Assembly (NCBI GenBank): GCA_031397815.1
Contig: JANNMJ010000210.1
Span: forward strand, 1-6,595
Direction of reading: 5' to 3'
DNA length: 6,595 nt
DNA from: JANNMJ01 sp031397815
GTDB lineage: Bacteria; Bacteroidota; Bacteroidia; Cytophagales; Hymenobacteraceae
In this document: positions 5,583 through 6,595 of the stretch, in pieces
Numbering within the stretch: position 1 is the first letter of the stretch
How the letters are laid out: every line of letters starts with the position of its first letter
Made by a program: the position numbers and the translations under genes
The notes under the pieces: generated by a model
Told to the model about the DNA's origin: nothing
Databases searched by the model: none
Seen by the model: the letters and a program-made list of their open reading frames with translations, nothing else

Positions 5583-5682
5583 GTAATGAAACAAGGTTTT
5601 CATCCAGAACTCCTTCGCCACAGCCGCGAAGTGCGGCACCACCTTCAAATCGTAAGAAGTTGCCGAGCTAGCTAAAATTTCG

Positions 5683-5717
5683 TTTTGTGTAAGTTTCTTT
5701 CGAATCGGGTAACTTCG
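5683..5717 (+). promoter_or_regulatory. Candidate higBA promoter
   Basis: TTTTG at 5683-5687 and TAACTTCG at 5710-5717 resemble the Bacteroidota -33 (TTTG) and -7 (TAnnTTTG) elements, the latter with one mismatch, 22 bp apart. Transcription would start near 5723, about 58 bp before the higB ATG. The assignment is tentative. Confidence 0.3.
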
Positions 5718-5728
5718 TAGATCTACGA
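5715..5728. promoter_or_regulatory. 14-bp perfect palindrome, candidate HigA operator
   Basis: TCGTAGATCTACGA is a perfect palindrome lying 52 bp before higB and overlapping the end of the candidate -7 element and the predicted transcription start. HigA-type antitoxins bind palindromes of this size over their own promoter, so autorepression is the natural reading. This is inferred from position and symmetry only. Confidence 0.45.
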
Positions 5729-5780
5729 CCGGTTAAGGCGCTCGCCCGCTGGGCGCTCATTTGACACGTACCGCCCGCCT

Positions 5781-6077
5781 ATGCAGATTCTCACTATGCG
5801 AATGCTCCGCCTCTTTGGCATCAGCCACGCAGATGCAGCCCGCGAGCTACGCGAGTGGTACAAGGACGTTGAAGCCCAAGAGTGGACCACCCCAGCCGAT
5901 GTGAAAGCGTTTGACCCCAGCGCCGACTACGTGGGCGGCGACCGCTGGGTGTTCAACATCCGCCACAACCGCTACCGCCTAGTCGTCAGAATCTTCTTCC
6001 CCGCCAAGCAGGTCTACGTTCGTTTCATCGGCACCCACCGTGATTACGACGCCATTCCCGACATCACCACTATCTGA
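5781..6077 (+). CDS. higB: HigB-family mRNA interferase toxin
   Basis: A 98-residue RelE-superfamily toxin of the HigB type (the PF09907-like group), predicted to cleave mRNA at the ribosome and stop translation until bound by HigA. Characteristic segments are RELREWYKDVEAQEWTTPADVKAF (21-44), DPSADYVGGDRWVFNI (45-60), HNRYRLVVRIFF (62-73) and YVRFIGTHRDYDAI (79-92); the V-x-N-I, YRLVV and F-x-GTH-x-x-YD patterns define the family. The basic residues Arg61, Arg64, Arg66, Arg81 and His86 are candidates for RNA binding and catalysis. The first ATG (5781) is chosen because MQILTMRMLRLF aligns with the usual family start. Toxin-before-antitoxin order and the 22-bp gap to higA are typical of higBA. 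The length is normal, with no truncation. No Shine-Dalgarno sequence is seen before the start. Confidence 0.93.
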   Translation: MQILTMRMLRLFGISHADAARELREWYKDVEAQEWTTPADVKAFDPSADYVGGDRWVFNIRHNRYRLVVRIFFPAKQVYVRFIGTHRDYDAIPDITTI

Positions 6078-6099
6078 ACCACTTCCCTCATCCACCCCC

Positions 6100-6450
6100 A
6101 TGACTATCAAGACCGAACAGGAATTTCAGGCCGCTTTCCAACGCCTCGAACATCTGGTTGACCACGAGCCGCACCAGCTCGATGAAATTAAGCGCCTCGG
6201 CGATGCGGTGAACGCTTACGAGAAAACGCACGGCCACGAACCGCTCGACCCCGATTCGCTCCTCTATCGCATCGAGCGGGAGATGCACTTGCGCCACCTC
6301 AATAAAAAGCAGCTAGCTGAATTACTGGGCATCACCGCCACGCGACTCAGCGAGGTATTGCACGGTAAGCGCGGGGTTAATATCGATTTAGCCAAACGTC
6401 TTTACAAGCTGCTGGGTATTCCGGCGGATTATATTCTGGAACACGCGTAA
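6100..6450 (+). CDS. higA: HigA antitoxin, XRE-type helix-turn-helix
   Basis: A 116-residue protein starting MTIKTEQEFQAAFQRLEHLV. Residues 1-50 form the helical N-terminal part typical of the longer HigA antitoxins found with PF09907 toxins. Residues about 58-112 are a Cro/CI-type helix-turn-helix: KKQLAELLGITATRLSEVLHG with recognition-helix features, followed by INIDLAKRLYKLLGIPADYIL-like helices. It should bind and neutralise HigB and repress the operon. The ATG at 6100-6102 is preferred; an in-frame ATG at 6040 would overlap higB and add a Pro/Ser/Thr-rich stretch without family character. It lies 22 bp after the higB stop, so the two are surely one transcript. No intrinsic terminator for the plus strand is visible after its stop. 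Confidence 0.93.
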   Translation: MTIKTEQEFQAAFQRLEHLVDHEPHQLDEIKRLGDAVNAYEKTHGHEPLDPDSLLYRIEREMHLRHLNKKQLAELLGITATRLSEVLHGKRGVNIDLAKRLYKLLGIPADYILEHA

Positions 6451-6503
6451 GTCACTTTGCCCCGCCGCCCAGCCCTCACACACTTTGAAGGGGGTTCTCA
6501 TAT

Positions 6504-6543
6504 GAAAAGTCCGGGGCCGATTTGGGTAAAATCGACCCCGGAC
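6504..6543 (-). terminator. Intrinsic terminator of a minus-strand gene to the right
   Basis: A 15-bp stem (6509-6523 with 6529-6543, 5-nt loop) built on TCCGGGG/CCCCGGA and CGATTT/AAATCG. Its single mismatch on the plus strand (C6517/A6535) becomes a G-U pair on the minus strand, and UUUU follows the stem only on that strand (6505-6508). It should therefore end a transcript entering from the right edge. Confidence 0.72.
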
Positions 6544-6550
6544 CCACGCG

Positions 6551-6595
6551 CTATGTCTGGGCACCAAACTCCCTCAGCCAACAAGCGCCTTCTCC
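6551..6595 (-). CDS. Possible C-terminal end of an off-window gene
   Basis: On the minus strand the frame from the right edge reads GEGACWLREFGAQT and stops with TAG at 6551-6553, 8 bp before the terminator stem. The position suits the end of the gene served by that terminator, but 14 codons are too few to name or confirm it, and a second frame is also open here. Confidence 0.3.
   Translation of the reverse strand, partial: GEGACWLREFGAQT

Larger units (their letters stand above)
5577..5732 (-). pseudogene. Possible gene remnant: start-less 51-codon open frame
   Basis: The minus strand is open from just after a TAA (5733-5735) to a TAA at 5577-5579 that lies within the last partial copy of the tandem repeat. 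The predicted peptide begins PVVDLRSYPIRKKLTQ, has a middle DLKVVPHFAAVAKEFW and ends MKTLFHYA, with a balanced, protein-like composition. There is no start codon at its beginning. The only ATG (5601-5603) is preceded by AAGGAG at a suitable distance and would give just the octapeptide MKTLFHYA. This could be the tail of a decayed gene, a mobile-repeat fragment, or chance. I recognise no family. Confidence 0.2.

Noticed and set aside
5361..5675. Plus-strand GPGLCGI repeat protein as a real gene
   Set aside because: Its non-repeat C-terminal part has no protein-like pattern and there is no convincing start region; the frame stays open because 21 is divisible by three.

Overview
The window looks like a chromosomal segment of a moderately GC-rich member of the Bacteroidota, with Hymenobacter or a close relative as the best guess. 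This rests on the Bacteroidota-type ClpB start (MNLNNFTIKAQEAV), starts without Shine-Dalgarno sequences, promoter -7 elements of the TAnnTTTG type (3751-3758 on +, 850-857 on -), and small orphan genes with toxin-antitoxin modules around a housekeeping gene. The genus is an inference; no marker gene fixes it.

Layout, left to right. The window opens inside the last 42 codons of an IS5-family transposase (2-130, +), whose right terminal repeat ends near 138. Next, on the minus strand, is a type II toxin-antitoxin pair: a ribbon-helix-helix-like antitoxin (591-809) followed by a PIN-domain ribonuclease toxin (156-572). The centre is clpB (961-3573, -), the hexameric AAA+ disaggregase, with a strong intrinsic terminator at 848-892. 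Divergent from clpB is an AT-rich gene for a small secreted protein (3790-4206, +), followed by a 63-residue orphan protein (4267-4458, +). That orphan converges on an unrecognised 233-residue, mostly helical protein (4558-5259, -), which has its own strong terminator (4477-4524).

The stretch 5260-5780 has no confident gene but is the most structured part of the window. It holds a long inverted repeat (5291-5323), about 9.7 copies of a 21-bp tandem repeat (5379-5582), a start-less but protein-like open frame on the minus strand (5577-5732), and a 14-bp perfect palindrome (5715-5728) that overlaps a candidate promoter. After it come the toxin-first higB-higA genes (5781-6077 and 6100-6450, +). 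The window closes with a minus-strand terminator (6504-6543), probably serving a gene that lies mostly outside the window.

Together this is an ordinary protein-quality-control gene flanked by two unrelated toxin-antitoxin modules, an insertion-sequence end and lineage-specific small genes. I found no convincing new multi-gene system. The best candidates for something undescribed are the 21-bp repeat, whose substitutions follow codon phase, the unrecognised 233-residue gene downstream of it, and the palindrome in front of higBA.
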